NCBI RefSeq assembly: GCF_013168275.1
Contig: NZ_AP019547.1
Location: 620,001 to 684,000, forward strand
From: Candidatus Nitrotoga sp. AM1P
GTDB lineage: Bacteria > Pseudomonadota > Gammaproteobacteria > Burkholderiales > Gallionellaceae
Direction: 5' to 3'
Length of the DNA stretch: 64,000 nucleotides
Each line of letters starts with the position of its first letter. Positions within the stretch are counted from its first letter, which is position 1. A program made the translations under genes and the position numbers. Below are positions 52,590 to 63,867 of the stretch, piece after piece. A model generated the notes under the pieces. It did not search any database, had not been told where the DNA came from, and saw only the letters and a list, made by a program, of their open reading frames with translations.

Positions 52590-53816
52590 ATGTCCCTCAT
52601 TAAATCTAGCATGGCCCTGGTTGGGCTTGTGGTATGGTTTTTTAACGCCTTGCCTGTGGCAACGGCAGCCTCGTTTGATAAGTATCTGGTTGCGCCGCTT
52701 GGAACAGTTTCTGCACCTGGTGCTTTTACCCCTTTCTTGGTGAAAACATCTGATTCTAACAATGCTCTGTATTTAAACCTTTATTACGGAAATGATCTTA
52801 ACTTACCTCTCGTCGCTCTATCACCGGACGCGGGGTTTTCATTCGACGAATACAGTTTTTCAGCAGCACTCGTAGGGGATTTTAGTTCGATCTCAGACTT
52901 CAGCAATATCAATCAAACAATATCCTGGACACCATATGTTGTACCACCCAATACGACGCATCTATCTGTAGCGGTCCTTTTAAACGTCGTGATAAGTTAT
53001 GATGAGCATGGCAATCCAAATTTGGGAACAAACATTAGTCATTATTGTGTAACTGCTCCCTGTACTCTCACGCAAATTCTTTTCACCGCCTCACGTGGCC
53101 AGCCGCAAAGGATGACCACGCTAAATGGCAACCAGATCGAGGTAGTGCCCGTCCAGATTCGGCTGGATGGCACACCATGGGCAACCTATTATTTCGGTTA
53201 TGGTGTGGGCCTGGTTGCCGCTGAGGCGTTCAGTATACAACTTTACGCACCGTCTTTTTCCCCGGTATCCCTGCCCCCGCCCAAAGTCGACGGAACAGTG
53301 GTCGAGTACGTCAATACGCTGGATTTTCCAAACGCACCGAGCGGACATTATTTCTACGCGTCTGATCCCGCCGAGCAGGCTACGGTTGACGCCGGCGGTG
53401 CCGGAAAATTTGTGCGCACCGGACGGACTTTCGCTTCGGGCGGTTTTGTGCCGGTATGCCGCTTTTACGGCAGTATGTCGCCTGGGCCGAATTCACATTT
53501 CTTTACGGCCTCCGCGAGTGAGTGTGATGGGCTTAAGGCCGCGCAGGTGACCCCGACGCCAACCAGCACGCAGCAGTGGAATTTTGAGGGCAATGGTTTC
53601 TACAGCGTCACGCCTGTTGCGGATGCGCAAGGGCAGATGCGGTGCATGGCCGGAACCCAGCCAGTCTATCGCGCTTACAACAACGCTTACCCGAAAAGCG
53701 GCGGCAAGAACCCATGGGATTCCAACCACCGCTATTCCACGCTAAGCGCCGATATCGATGAAATGATTTCTAAAGGCTGGGCTTCTGAAGGTATCGTTCT
53801 TTGTGCGCCGAGATAG
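52590..53816 (+). CDS. Secreted protein with C-terminal DUF5648-like domain
   Basis: Start at ATG 52590 directly after GGAGGCGGT; a TTG 18 bases earlier lacks a site. The signal peptide ends near ATAAS. The N-terminal 220 residues are beta-rich and not recognised. From about residue 240, GHYFYASDPAEQATVDAGGA, VPVCRFYGSMSPGPNSHFFT, NGFYSVTPVADAQGQMRCMA and PVYRAYNNAYP with HRYSTLSADIDEMISKGWAS match the DUF5648 pattern, found in exported lipases and adhesive proteins. It is probably secreted or surface-bound; no catalytic triad was seen. Confidence 0.75.
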   Translation: MSLIKSSMALVGLVVWFFNALPVATAASFDKYLVAPLGTVSAPGAFTPFLVKTSDSNNALYLNLYYGNDLNLPLVALSPDAGFSFDEYSFSAALVGDFSSISDFSNINQTISWTPYVVPPNTTHLSVAVLLNVVISYDEHGNPNLGTNISHYCVTAPCTLTQILFTASRGQPQRMTTLNGNQIEVVPVQIRLDGTPWATYYFGYGVGLVAAEAFSIQLYAPSFSPVSLPPPKVDGTVVEYVNTLDFPNAPSGHYFYASDPAEQATVDAGGAGKFVRTGRTFASGGFVPVCRFYGSMSPGPNSHFFTASASECDGLKAAQVTPTPTSTQQWNFEGNGFYSVTPVADAQGQMRCMAGTQPVYRAYNNAYPKSGGKNPWDSNHRYSTLSADIDEMISKGWASEGIVLCAPR

Positions 53817-53841
53817 CCAGCGTAGCCCGGATGGATTGTAC

Positions 53842-53932
53842 TTATTGATCCGGTACGGTGAAACATTGATTCCGTTCGTCTCGAACCCGTAGGCGAACGG
53901 GGACTTCTAATATGATCTGACCGTATCAATAA
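53842..53932. repeat. Nested palindrome, copy A
   Basis: The outer arms are TTATTGATCCGGTACGGT (53842-53859) and ACCGTATCAATAA (53920-53932), lacking five bases on the right. The inner arms are CCGTTCG and CGAACGG. It lies 25 bases after the secreted protein gene. Confidence 0.65.
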
Positions 53933-53957
53933 ATCTCGTATAGCTCAAAACCCATAC

Positions 53958-54082
53958 TATTGATCCGGCACAGTTTATCCAAGAAGCCGTTCGCATTGAG
54001 CTTGTCGAAATGTGAATGGCTTCTTATGCTTCGACAAGCTCAGCACGAACGGCAGTCAAGTTCAATTCGTGCCGGATTAATA
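53958..54082. repeat. Nested palindrome, copy B
   Basis: The outer arms TATTGATCCGGCAC (53958-53971) and GTGCCGGATTAATA (54069-54082) resemble the outer arms of copy A. Inside is a 24-base inverted pair, GCCGTTCGCATTGAGCTTGT onward at 53986-54009 and its imperfect complement at 54030-54053, of a type seen in many genomes near GAGCTTGTCGAA. Confidence 0.7.
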
Positions 54083-54107
54083 ATCAATTTCGCACTTTCC
54101 GATCCTC

Positions 54108-54695
54108 TTACTCGTCCACCAAATGTTGGTTTGGATATAACACATCAGTAAAGCCAAATTGGCTGAAATCGCGGATACGCATGGGATACAGAATCCCGTC
54201 CAGATGATCGCACTCATGCTGTACCACGCGAGCATGAAAACCGTTTACCGCGCGGTCTATTAATACGCCATATTCATCCCGTCCCTGGTAATGGATGGAT
54301 TGAAAACGCGGTACCAGTCCACGCAATCCCGGCACGCTCAAGCAGCCTTCCCATCCCTCCACCTTATCCGGATTCAATATCGATCCCACATGCGAATCCA
54401 TCGTGCTTAATGGATTACCTGATTTTGTTAGCGGAGTAATAACCGGATTGATCAATACCGTTTCTGGCACTATTTCGGCATCGGGATAGCGCGGATTAAA
54501 CTGCACACCAAAAATCACTACACGCAAATTCACGCCTATCTGTGGTGCGGCCAGCCCCGCGCCGTCCAACGCCTGCATGGTATCGCGCATGTCGATCAGC
54601 AAGGCGTGCAGCTCGGGTGTATCGAAATCAATTACCTCTTCCGCGCAGCGCAACAGGCGCGCATCGCCCATACGCAATACTTCCCTAATCGACAT
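54108..54695 (-). CDS. def: Peptide deformylase with an insertion before the catalytic motif
   Basis: Removes the formyl group from new proteins. I start at ATG 54695, overlapping mtnP by 11 bases; the first residues [15 protein letters not shown] are standard. Motif 1 is [10 protein letters not shown], motif 2 [11 protein letters not shown] with the metal-binding Cys, motif 3 QHECDHLDG with the two His and the catalytic Glu. Between NPVITPL and EGWEGCLS there are about 22 extra residues ([20 protein letters not shown]) not found in typical enzymes. All metal ligands are present, so activity is likely. Confidence 0.93.
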   Translation of the reverse strand: MSIREVLRMGDARLLRCAEEVIDFDTPELHALLIDMRDTMQALDGAGLAAPQIGVNLRVVIFGVQFNPRYPDAEIVPETVLINPVITPLTKSGNPLSTMDSHVGSILNPDKVEGWEGCLSVPGLRGLVPRFQSIHYQGRDEYGVLIDRAVNGFHARVVQHECDHLDGILYPMRIRDFSQFGFTDVLYPNQHLVDE

Positions 54696-55431
54696 CAGAA
54701 TCCACCACGCATTCAAGGATGTTGCGCACGCGTGCCATGGCAGGCTGTGCCACTGCACTGATGGTTTCCAAATGCACACCAGTGCGACTGCTACCGCGAC
54801 CAGCAGCATGATTCACTACCACCGCGATCGCGGCGTAATTCAAACCGAGCTCTTTGGCCAAGCCGGCTTCAGGCATACCGGTCATGCCCACCATATCGGC
54901 ACCGTCACGCTCCAGGCGATTGATCTCCGCTGCCGTATCCAAACGCGGCCCCTGTGTAGCGGCATATACTCCACCATCCAGACAAGGGATGTCGGCACAT
55001 CTGCCAGCATCCAGAATTTGTTGGCGTAATTCCTGGCTATAAGGCTGGGTAAAATCAATGTGCGTTACCGAGCAATTACGCCCATCAAAGTAGGTGAACT
55101 CGCGCCCATAGGTGTAATCAATTATCTGATCTGGCAACACAATAACACCGGGCAACAGGTCAGCACGGATACCCCCAACTGCCGCGACAGAAATGATGCG
55201 TTGCGCTCCCTGTTCTTTTAATGCCCAGAGATTGGCACGATAATTTACCTCATGCGGCGGGATCGTGTGGCCGTAGCCATGACGAGCAATAAACATGACC
55301 TCATGCTGGCGCAAGCGGCCAAAGGTAATCGCTCCGGAAGGCTCACCATAGGGCGTACGCATCACCTGTCGATGTGATATTTCCAGGTTGGTCAGTTGCG
55401 TCAGTCCCGTGCCACCAATAATCGCTAACAT
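54685..55431 (-). CDS. mtnP: S-methyl-5'-thioadenosine/thioinosine phosphorylase
   Basis: Cleaves methylthioadenosine or methylthioinosine, the by-product of polyamine synthesis, to the base and methylthioribose 1-phosphate. Visible are the phosphate-site start [30 protein letters not shown], and [20 protein letters not shown]. The [20 protein letters not shown] segment, with NHAAG, fits the methylthioinosine-preferring subgroup (MTIP of Pseudomonas). Length 248. It overlaps def, and hpt lies upstream, giving a purine-salvage context. Confidence 0.9.
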   Translation of the reverse strand: MLAIIGGTGLTQLTNLEISHRQVMRTPYGEPSGAITFGRLRQHEVMFIARHGYGHTIPPHEVNYRANLWALKEQGAQRIISVAAVGGIRADLLPGVIVLPDQIIDYTYGREFTYFDGRNCSVTHIDFTQPYSQELRQQILDAGRCADIPCLDGGVYAATQGPRLDTAAEINRLERDGADMVGMTGMPEAGLAKELGLNYAAIAVVVNHAAGRGSSRTGVHLETISAVAQPAMARVRNILECVVDSDVD

Positions 55432-55575
55432 TTGTTATTACCTTTTGGAAAATCCAGGACTCACTAATTCCAGAATTAGCTGCATTCTATAATTCAAGCA
55501 GTAAAAATAGTATTTATTACATTTAATCAATATATAGCAATATAAATGGCATGTATTACTTTAATATAACCAGAT

Positions 55576-56124
55576 CTATTTTTCCCTCATTGCGTAAACC
55601 GCAGGTAGATTACGCCACGCGCCATGTATATCCATGCCGAAGCCGAATACAAAGCGGTCAGGCAATTCTACCCCGACAAAATCGGCTCGTATCGGCTTAA
55701 CCTTTCCAATCCGTTTATCAGCAAATACCGCACTGTAAAATTTAGTTGCACCCAAATCCAGTACACGTTGCTTAACTACGACCAACGTTTCGCCCGCGTC
55801 GAGAATGTCATCCACTACCAACACCACGCGGCCGGTTACATTTTCGCGCGGTTCGACTTTCCAATGTAAGGTGCCGCCCTGCTGGTTACTGCCATAGCGC
55901 GATACATGCACATAATCAAAATCAAGCGGAAAAGTAAGCAGCGGTAGCAACTGCCCAGTGAACACCACTGCACCGCCCATTACGGATAGTAATAGTGGAT
56001 GGTCGTCAGCCAATACCGTATTTATTTCCCGCGCAACGCTCATTACGGCCGCTTGTACTTCCTCAGCTGAAATAATCAACTCGGCTTGATTCAGGATATC
56101 GCTCGCCTGCTGATTAGAGAGCAT
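55576..56124 (-). CDS. hpt: Hypoxanthine-guanine phosphoribosyltransferase
   Basis: Salvages purine bases with PRPP. The 182-residue protein has the PRPP signature VVLVVDDILDAGETLVVVKQ and the substrate loop LSVMGGAVVFTGQLLPLL. DFVGVELPDRFVFGFGMDIH carries the purine contacts. It is read just after galU (adjacent ends at 56124), and mtnP lies downstream, whose released base it could recycle. Confidence 0.92.
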   Translation of the reverse strand: MLSNQQASDILNQAELIISAEEVQAAVMSVAREINTVLADDHPLLLSVMGGAVVFTGQLLPLLTFPLDFDYVHVSRYGSNQQGGTLHWKVEPRENVTGRVVLVVDDILDAGETLVVVKQRVLDLGATKFYSAVFADKRIGKVKPIRADFVGVELPDRFVFGFGMDIHGAWRNLPAVYAMREK

Positions 56125-56990
56125 TACTTGATCGTTGCCAGATAAGAAGCAAACTCTTCGCCCAGTTCTGGATGTTTAAGACCGAATGCCACCGTTGCCT
56201 TGAGATAGCCCAGCTTGGAGCCGCAATCGTAACGAACACCGTTAAACCGGTATGCCAGCACTTTTTCTTCCTTAATCAGCGCTGAAATACCATCGGTCAG
56301 CTGAATTTCGCCGCCTGCACCCGCCTGCAACTGCGCCAGGTGATGAAAAATACGCGGCGTCAACACATAGCGCCCCACTACCGCCAATGTGGAAGGCGCA
56401 TCTGACGGCTTGGGCTTTTCAACGATGGCATGTACCTGTTCCACATTTTGTTCTACATTGCTACTACTGACTATGCCATAGTGCCCCGTCTGTGAAGATG
56501 GCACGTCCTCCACACCGAGCACGGAACATTGATAGCGTTGGTATACGTCTGCCATCTGTTTAATGACTGATATATCCCCGGCGATCAAGTCATCGGCCAA
56601 AATCACCGCAAACGGTTCGTTGTGTACCACCGGCTGCGCGCACAGAACTGCATGACCGAGCCCAAGCGTTTCAGATTGGCGGATGTAGATGCAATTCACA
56701 TGCCTGGGAATCACTTCCTGAACTGCACGCAACAGCTCGCTCTTGCCGCGTGCGAAAAGCTCAGCCTCAATCTCATAAGCCGTATCGAAATGGTCCTCAA
56801 TAGCGCGTTTATTGCGACCCGTGATGAACACCATGTCCGTAATACCCGCTGCCACCGCCTCTTCCACCGCATACTGAATTAACGGTTTGTCGACTACCGG
56901 CATCATTTCTTTGGGACTAGCCTTGGTGGCGGGCAGGAAACGGCTGCCCAATCCAGCTACCGGAAATACAGCTTTAGTAATTTTAGTCAT
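56124..56990 (-). CDS. galU: UTP-glucose-1-phosphate uridylyltransferase
   Basis: Makes UDP-glucose for cell-surface polysaccharides. Signatures are [20 protein letters not shown] at the N-terminus, with [31 protein letters not shown] and [20 protein letters not shown] near the C-terminus. At 288 residues it is standard length. It shares a base with hpt at 56124. Confidence 0.95.
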   Translation of the reverse strand: MTKITKAVFPVAGLGSRFLPATKASPKEMMPVVDKPLIQYAVEEAVAAGITDMVFITGRNKRAIEDHFDTAYEIEAELFARGKSELLRAVQEVIPRHVNCIYIRQSETLGLGHAVLCAQPVVHNEPFAVILADDLIAGDISVIKQMADVYQRYQCSVLGVEDVPSSQTGHYGIVSSSNVEQNVEQVHAIVEKPKPSDAPSTLAVVGRYVLTPRIFHHLAQLQAGAGGEIQLTDGISALIKEEKVLAYRFNGVRYDCGSKLGYLKATVAFGLKHPELGEEFASYLATIK

Positions 56991-57041
56991 AATATTTCCT
57001 CGTAACTTTCCGGTTAAAGATTTTCAAAAAATAATTACGAT

Positions 57042-59102
<2,061 letters not shown>

Positions 59103-59120
59103 CTAATCTGAAAGAAAAAT

Positions 59121-60197
59121 CTAGGAAAACAGCCTGCGCGCCTGAGCGCTGCCAGCAGTAATATCGCTTGCTCGCATTTCAGCCTCAACAGCAGCAATAC
59201 GCTCACGGATTAGCGTAATGCTATCTTCGCTTAATGCCACATGGTTCGCATCCACTATGGTTGCATGTAGTTCGCTAGCCAGCTGACGTGCCAAAATCAC
59301 CATTTGGTCAAAACCTAAAGAGGGCTGCTCCACACGCGGCACGTCCAGCAACAAAGTCAGGCCATCTACCTGCAATTGGTCCAAAGTATGGTGTTGAAAT
59401 GGTGTGTTGTCTTCATTGCACAGGCTGAACAGAGTATGTCCGTGCGTATCAAGTAGGTGAAAAGCACCGTCCGCTTGTAAACATAAATCGTACTGCTCAG
59501 CCACGCGCGCGACATCGTTGCCAGTCAGTATGTGTTTATCGCTGGGCAAAATATTAAGGCCGATCATCTGATCCACACTTGCGCAGAATTCATCCAGCGC
59601 TACCGCGTGCGCGGCAGTTTTTGCCACATCCGGCAGTACCACACTGGTATGCAATTGTGCTGCAATCATTCGCGCCAGCTCGCGAAAATCCATCAGTTTG
59701 ACTTCACTCACCGCACCGGAACGATTCACCAGTTGTAATGCCAGTTTAAATGAGGTGTAAGCCAATGGACTATCGGCAATCACTTTCTCCCATTCGCCGT
59801 TCGCCGCACTCAAGCCGCACACATGGACGTTTTTACCAAAATCAAAGCGTTGCTGCCATAACAGTTTTAACGCATCTGTACCCACTGGGCTTTTAGGCGA
59901 AATCATTGCAATGTAATCAGTCTTCTCATCCAACAATACACACACTGCATCTATCGTGTAGCCGGGTTGCGATTCTTTGGGCAATATATCAATGGGTACA
60001 ACCTGTTCCATCTTCTCGACCAGTAATTCATCTGTCGGCATGATTTCAGCTGGGCGATACAATATATCTTCATGCCTATGCTTGAACGCCGCACCGAACT
60101 TGCGCCGATGCTGGCGCTGCTGCAACCAATTATAAATATATATTATCAGCACCACGGCGACGCCGATGCCGAGCAAGCTAATTTGTAGTTCACTCAT
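59121..60197 (-). CDS. zipA: Cell division protein ZipA
   Basis: Anchors FtsZ to the inner membrane. I start at ATG 60197 (MSELQISLLGIGVAVVLIIY), giving the single N-terminal membrane helix typical of ZipA; the frame upstream adds 16 residues without a site. A charged linker precedes the C-terminal FtsZ-binding domain at about residues 230-350 (FQHHTLDQLQVDGLTLLLDV, FDQMVILARQLASELHATIV). Total 358 residues. The position upstream of ligA is as expected for this group. Confidence 0.88.
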   Translation of the reverse strand: MSELQISLLGIGVAVVLIIYIYNWLQQRQHRRKFGAAFKHRHEDILYRPAEIMPTDELLVEKMEQVVPIDILPKESQPGYTIDAVCVLLDEKTDYIAMISPKSPVGTDALKLLWQQRFDFGKNVHVCGLSAANGEWEKVIADSPLAYTSFKLALQLVNRSGAVSEVKLMDFRELARMIAAQLHTSVVLPDVAKTAAHAVALDEFCASVDQMIGLNILPSDKHILTGNDVARVAEQYDLCLQADGAFHLLDTHGHTLFSLCNEDNTPFQHHTLDQLQVDGLTLLLDVPRVEQPSLGFDQMVILARQLASELHATIVDANHVALSEDSITLIRERIAAVEAEMRASDITAGSAQARRLFS

Positions 60198-60309
60198 AAT
60201 GGGAATAATGCGGTAGATTAATTTTCTGCATACTCGGCAAATCACACCGTTACGGTTGAATTATCGCAAGAGAGCTTAGAAATGGCAAAGGTCAATGAAC
60301 CTTGTTGAT

Positions 60310-61206
60310 TTAGTTTAAAGCATATTCTCCGCCCAGTGCATCCATGAGATCAGCCAACAAATGCGGCAGCTCACCGGTCATAATGGCAAAATCGGTGTCA
60401 AATGCATCATCTGCTTCACTGGTAGCAATTTGATCTTTAATAAAATCAAGTGGAACAATGCGTTTAAGTTGCAAATTTTCATTCAAAGTAAATGAAATTT
60501 TGTCTCTCCATGTCATGGCTAGCCGTGTTGCTTTTTTGCCTTCTTTAACATGCCTGATAATTTCTGCTGAATCAAGAGCGTGGCGTACATAACGCACCGT
60601 CGCTTTTTCATCGCCCATGCCGCATAGCTCACAATCGCGGTCAATGGTAAATGAAGCGGGAACATCATCTCCAGCAAGCCATTCTGTCATGACTGAAGTG
60701 GGTGACTTTCCGGTTTTGACCAGTGCAAGTGAACATCCCTCAATTGATTTATGTAACAACTCAATCAGCTCATCGGCTTTTGCGGCATTGGAAGTATCGA
60801 TGACAAACCAGCCGCCCACTGGATCAATCCATGCACAGGTTTTGCGACGGAGTGCAAATGCGCGTGGGAGAAGCTCATCGGTGACGTGCTCCTTGATTTC
60901 CTTCATTTGCTTGCGGCCCGGCTTGTATCCTTGCTGTTCTTCAATTTCAGCAGCACGCAATTTCGCAAATTGATTGATAACGGAAACGGGGAGCAATTTT
61001 TTCTCCACACCCAGAGCGATTAGCATTTGCTGCCCCAGAATATGTACTAAAGGCTCATCTTCGGCTTTGGGAGAAATCCATCCACGACTTTGCATTTCCA
61101 TGCTGAGACAGTTATGTAAAGTATGTTTCGAAAGCGCTGTTTCAAGCTCAGCAGGTGAAACGTTCCAGTTGGTAATGCGATAGATCTGAAGGTTTTTGAA
61201 CCACAT
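60310..61206 (-). CDS. rdgC: Recombination-associated protein RdgC
   Basis: RdgC forms a ring around DNA and restrains RecA. I use ATG 61206, giving MWFKNLQIYRITNWNVSPAE, the standard start. GWISPKAEDEPLVHILGQQM and LPVSVINQFAKLRAAEIEEQ follow, with the conserved GYKPGRKQMKEIKEHVTDEL and LLPRAFALRRKTCAWIDPVG. DCELCGMGDEKATVRYVRHA is the middle domain. The 298-residue length is normal. Confidence 0.94.
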   Translation of the reverse strand: MWFKNLQIYRITNWNVSPAELETALSKHTLHNCLSMEMQSRGWISPKAEDEPLVHILGQQMLIALGVEKKLLPVSVINQFAKLRAAEIEEQQGYKPGRKQMKEIKEHVTDELLPRAFALRRKTCAWIDPVGGWFVIDTSNAAKADELIELLHKSIEGCSLALVKTGKSPTSVMTEWLAGDDVPASFTIDRDCELCGMGDEKATVRYVRHALDSAEIIRHVKEGKKATRLAMTWRDKISFTLNENLQLKRIVPLDFIKDQIATSEADDAFDTDFAIMTGELPHLLADLMDALGGEYALN

Positions 61207-61325
61207 ATTTTGCACTCAAATTTTTAATTATACTAAATAAATACCACCCAAATTTAAGCGCCATGATGATTTTATGAGTTCTCAATAAAGTGGATCTTTT
61301 GGATGGATAGGTGCAATTTTTGACA

Positions 61326-61583
61326 TTACTTTTGCTTATGCTTTACTAGACGAATCGCTTTATCCAATTGCAAACGCGTTTGTTTGCTGGCTCTCTCGGA
61401 TTTTATTGTCAATGCCTTTTGCACCATTGCGCAAAAAGCGATCAAATCCTGCCGGGGATAATTATCCTGCACGCCATTGTCCTGGAAAAATTCGGCAATC
61501 CAATGTGCATCCAATTTAGTTTTTCCCGTCTCCTGCAAATATTCCGTTGCAGCCATCTCGACGTATTCACTCAATTTGTGCAT
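61326..61583 (-). CDS. Small helical protein (85 aa), unknown
   Basis: A highly charged, helical protein: MHKLSEYVEMAATEYLQETG, HWIAEFFQDNGVQDNYPRQD and a basic C-terminus. ATG 61583 is preceded by GGGGTAGGGAGAAA. It stands between rdgC and egtD on the same strand, but with gaps on both sides. No family was recognised. Confidence 0.55.
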   Translation of the reverse strand: MHKLSEYVEMAATEYLQETGKTKLDAHWIAEFFQDNGVQDNYPRQDLIAFCAMVQKALTIKSERASKQTRLQLDKAIRLVKHKQK

Positions 61584-61621
61584 TTTTCTCCCTACCCCCA
61601 GCCAGGTCTGTCAGTAATCAT

Positions 61622-62587
61622 TCATGAAACGCGAAGCAGATGGATACTGAAAAATTTATTAGCATCTGTCCAAAACATTTCCGAATGCCAGCCTGCGTTT
61701 CTCGCCAGGCCCTTAAATTCATCAGGCCGATATTTATAGGAATTTTCTGTATGAATAGTTTCCCCCACGCCTATCCAAAATTCCTCACCTGATATCCGGA
61801 TAACTTGATCAAAGCGGCTAACCAAGTGCATTTCAACGCGCCCTGGCACAGGGTTGTAAAAGGCATAATGAGTGAATCCCTCCGGTTCGATCTCGGCTCC
61901 AAGTTCTCGCTCCATTCGTGCAAGTAAATTGAGGTTAAAAGCCTTGGTCAAACCTGCCTTATCGTTATAGGCGTTATTGAGAATCGCCGGATCTTTTTTG
62001 CAATCTACACCTATCAGCATCGAGCCATTGGGTCCGATTAATTTGGCTGCTTTGCGCAAGAGATTTTGCGCTTCTTCAGGTGTGTAATTGCCAATAGTAG
62101 AACCTGGAAAGAAAATTACGGGACGCAAATCACAGGATATGGGCAACGGCAGAACTTGTAGTTGAGTGTAATCCGCACAGACGGATAATATTTTGATGTC
62201 AGGATGCTGCGCGACCAAGCGTGCCTCTGTTTGTTCTAACTGCGGTTTGCAAATATCTATGAGTACGCAGGCTGCTGAAGAATCCAAATGACGCATAAGT
62301 AATGGCGTTTTCACTGCGCTGCCGCAACCAAATTCGACTAGGGCACAAGGTTGACCGATGAGGTCCATCATCTCAACACTATACTGATCCAGAATGGCCG
62401 TTTCAGTACGAGTCGGGTAGTATTCTGCAGTTTCACATATCTGCTGAAACAGCGCTGATCCTTGCGCATCGTAAAAATATTTCGGCGGAATCGAACGCTG
62501 TTGCTGGCGCAGACCGGCGCAAACATCTAACCGAAAATTTTCACTCTCGACAATATCTACTAAAACGTTGGGGTATTCCATTTGCAT
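61622..62587 (-). CDS. egtD: L-histidine N-alpha-methyltransferase (ergothioneine)
   Basis: Trimethylates histidine to hercynine, the first step of ergothioneine synthesis. I start at ATG 62587, whose A is the last base of the egtB stop (TAATG). The SAM region is ALVEFGCGSAVKTPLLMRHL, preceded by SIPPKYFYDAQGSALFQQIC and TEYYPTRTE-like EYYPTRTETAILD. Later PVIFFPGSTIGNYTPEEAQN and GVDCKKDPAILNNAYNDKAG complete the family pattern. Length 321 is standard. It is translationally coupled to egtB. Confidence 0.93.
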   Translation of the reverse strand: MQMEYPNVLVDIVESENFRLDVCAGLRQQQRSIPPKYFYDAQGSALFQQICETAEYYPTRTETAILDQYSVEMMDLIGQPCALVEFGCGSAVKTPLLMRHLDSSAACVLIDICKPQLEQTEARLVAQHPDIKILSVCADYTQLQVLPLPISCDLRPVIFFPGSTIGNYTPEEAQNLLRKAAKLIGPNGSMLIGVDCKKDPAILNNAYNDKAGLTKAFNLNLLARMERELGAEIEPEGFTHYAFYNPVPGRVEMHLVSRFDQVIRISGEEFWIGVGETIHTENSYKYRPDEFKGLARNAGWHSEMFWTDANKFFSIHLLRVS

Positions 62588-63867
62588 TACAAATCCTCTG
62601 CTAAACGTAAACCTGAGAATACCCAACGACTCCCTGGTGGAAAGAAATTTCGATAGCTCACCCTGATATGATCCTCTGCTGTTGCGCATGACCCGCCACG
62701 CAGCACCATCTGATTACACATGAATTTTCCGTTGTATTCACCTAACGCACCGGAAAGAGAGCGGAAGCCCGGATAAGATTGATAAGGGCTCTGAGTCCAC
62801 TCCCAAAGATCACCGTAAAGCTGGGTTAGACCAGAACATCGAGCGCCATCTGGATGGAAGCGCCCGGAATCAAGGAAATTTCCTTCTATCGGCAACTTGG
62901 CGGCGGCGTATTCCCATTCGCTCTCGGTCGGTAGCCGCTTGCCAGACCATCGTGCGAAAGCATCGGCTTCATAGTAGCTCAGGTGAGCTACTGGTTCATT
63001 CAGGTCAATAAGCTGCTGACCCGCCAGCCCCGTTAACAACCAGTTATCCTCTTCTTTTATCCAATAAAGTGGGGCTTGCCATCCCTGCTCGTTGACAGTG
63101 CGCCAGCCATCGGAGAGCCAAAGCTCAGCCCGTTGATAACTTTTATCGGCGATGAAAGATAAATATTCTGCATTGGCGATTAGCCTTGTGCCCAAGCGAA
63201 AGTCTCTGAGAAAAGTTTTATGGCGTGGCCTTTCGTTGTCAAAAGAAAAACCTTGGTCATCATGCCCAATCTCGACAATACCGCCTCCAAATTCCTCCCA
63301 GGCCAATGGTGGTGGCTCTGGGCATCGAATCAGAGGCTGATTATGATAAGCCGGCTTTAGAGGATTAATGAAAAAATTGTATTTCACATCCATAAGCAAA
63401 AGCTCTTGATGCTGAATCTCATGCTCAATGCCCAAACGAATTCGTTCAGCAATCTCTTGCCAATTCTGCCCGGTGAAATTCAGCAAGATTTGATCAAGTG
63501 CGGCGTTTACGTGGCAGCGATAGTTATAAACCTCTGCTACGGTTGGACGAGAGAGAAGTCCACGCTGTGACCTGGGAAAGAAAGTACCAACCGTTTCATA
63601 ATAGGAATTAAACAGATATCCGTAGGCATGATGAAAAACGACATAATTTTGCACAAAAGGCACTAAAACAAAGTTTTCAAAAAACCATGTGGTATGCGCC
63701 AAATGCCATTTGGGCGGACTGACATCAAGCATGCCCTGAATACAGTAATCCTCTTTTTCCAAAGGCGCGCAGAGAGCCTCCGTGCGCGCTCGCACCGACC
63801 TTAGTCGCTCTCTCAACAAGTGTGGATCAAGCTTATCGAAATTTTTCCGGGGGGAATTAATATTCAT
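62587..63867 (-). CDS. egtB: Ergothioneine biosynthesis protein EgtB
   Basis: A non-heme iron sulfoxide synthase that joins hercynine and a thiol. The N-terminal DinB-like part carries the iron ligands: the His in PPKWHLAHTTWFFENFVLVP and the HxxxH of LGIEHEIQHQELLLMDVKYN. The C-terminal part is a formylglycine-enzyme-like (FGE) domain: FDNERPRHKTFLRDFRLG, PVAHLSYYEADAFARWSGKR, LPTESEWEYAA, LYGDLWEWTQSPYQ and MVLRGGSCATAEDHIRVSYR. Total 426 residues. egtC is absent, so this is the EgtB-EgtD form found in many proteobacteria. Confidence 0.94.
   Translation of the reverse strand: MNINSPRKNFDKLDPHLLRERLRSVRARTEALCAPLEKEDYCIQGMLDVSPPKWHLAHTTWFFENFVLVPFVQNYVVFHHAYGYLFNSYYETVGTFFPRSQRGLLSRPTVAEVYNYRCHVNAALDQILLNFTGQNWQEIAERIRLGIEHEIQHQELLLMDVKYNFFINPLKPAYHNQPLIRCPEPPPLAWEEFGGGIVEIGHDDQGFSFDNERPRHKTFLRDFRLGTRLIANAEYLSFIADKSYQRAELWLSDGWRTVNEQGWQAPLYWIKEEDNWLLTGLAGQQLIDLNEPVAHLSYYEADAFARWSGKRLPTESEWEYAAAKLPIEGNFLDSGRFHPDGARCSGLTQLYGDLWEWTQSPYQSYPGFRSLSGALGEYNGKFMCNQMVLRGGSCATAEDHIRVSYRNFFPPGSRWVFSGLRLAEDL

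Noticed and set aside
54696..54809. Longer start for peptide deformylase
   Set aside because: The extra N-terminal residues overlap mtnP deeply and come before the standard start [11 protein letters not shown].
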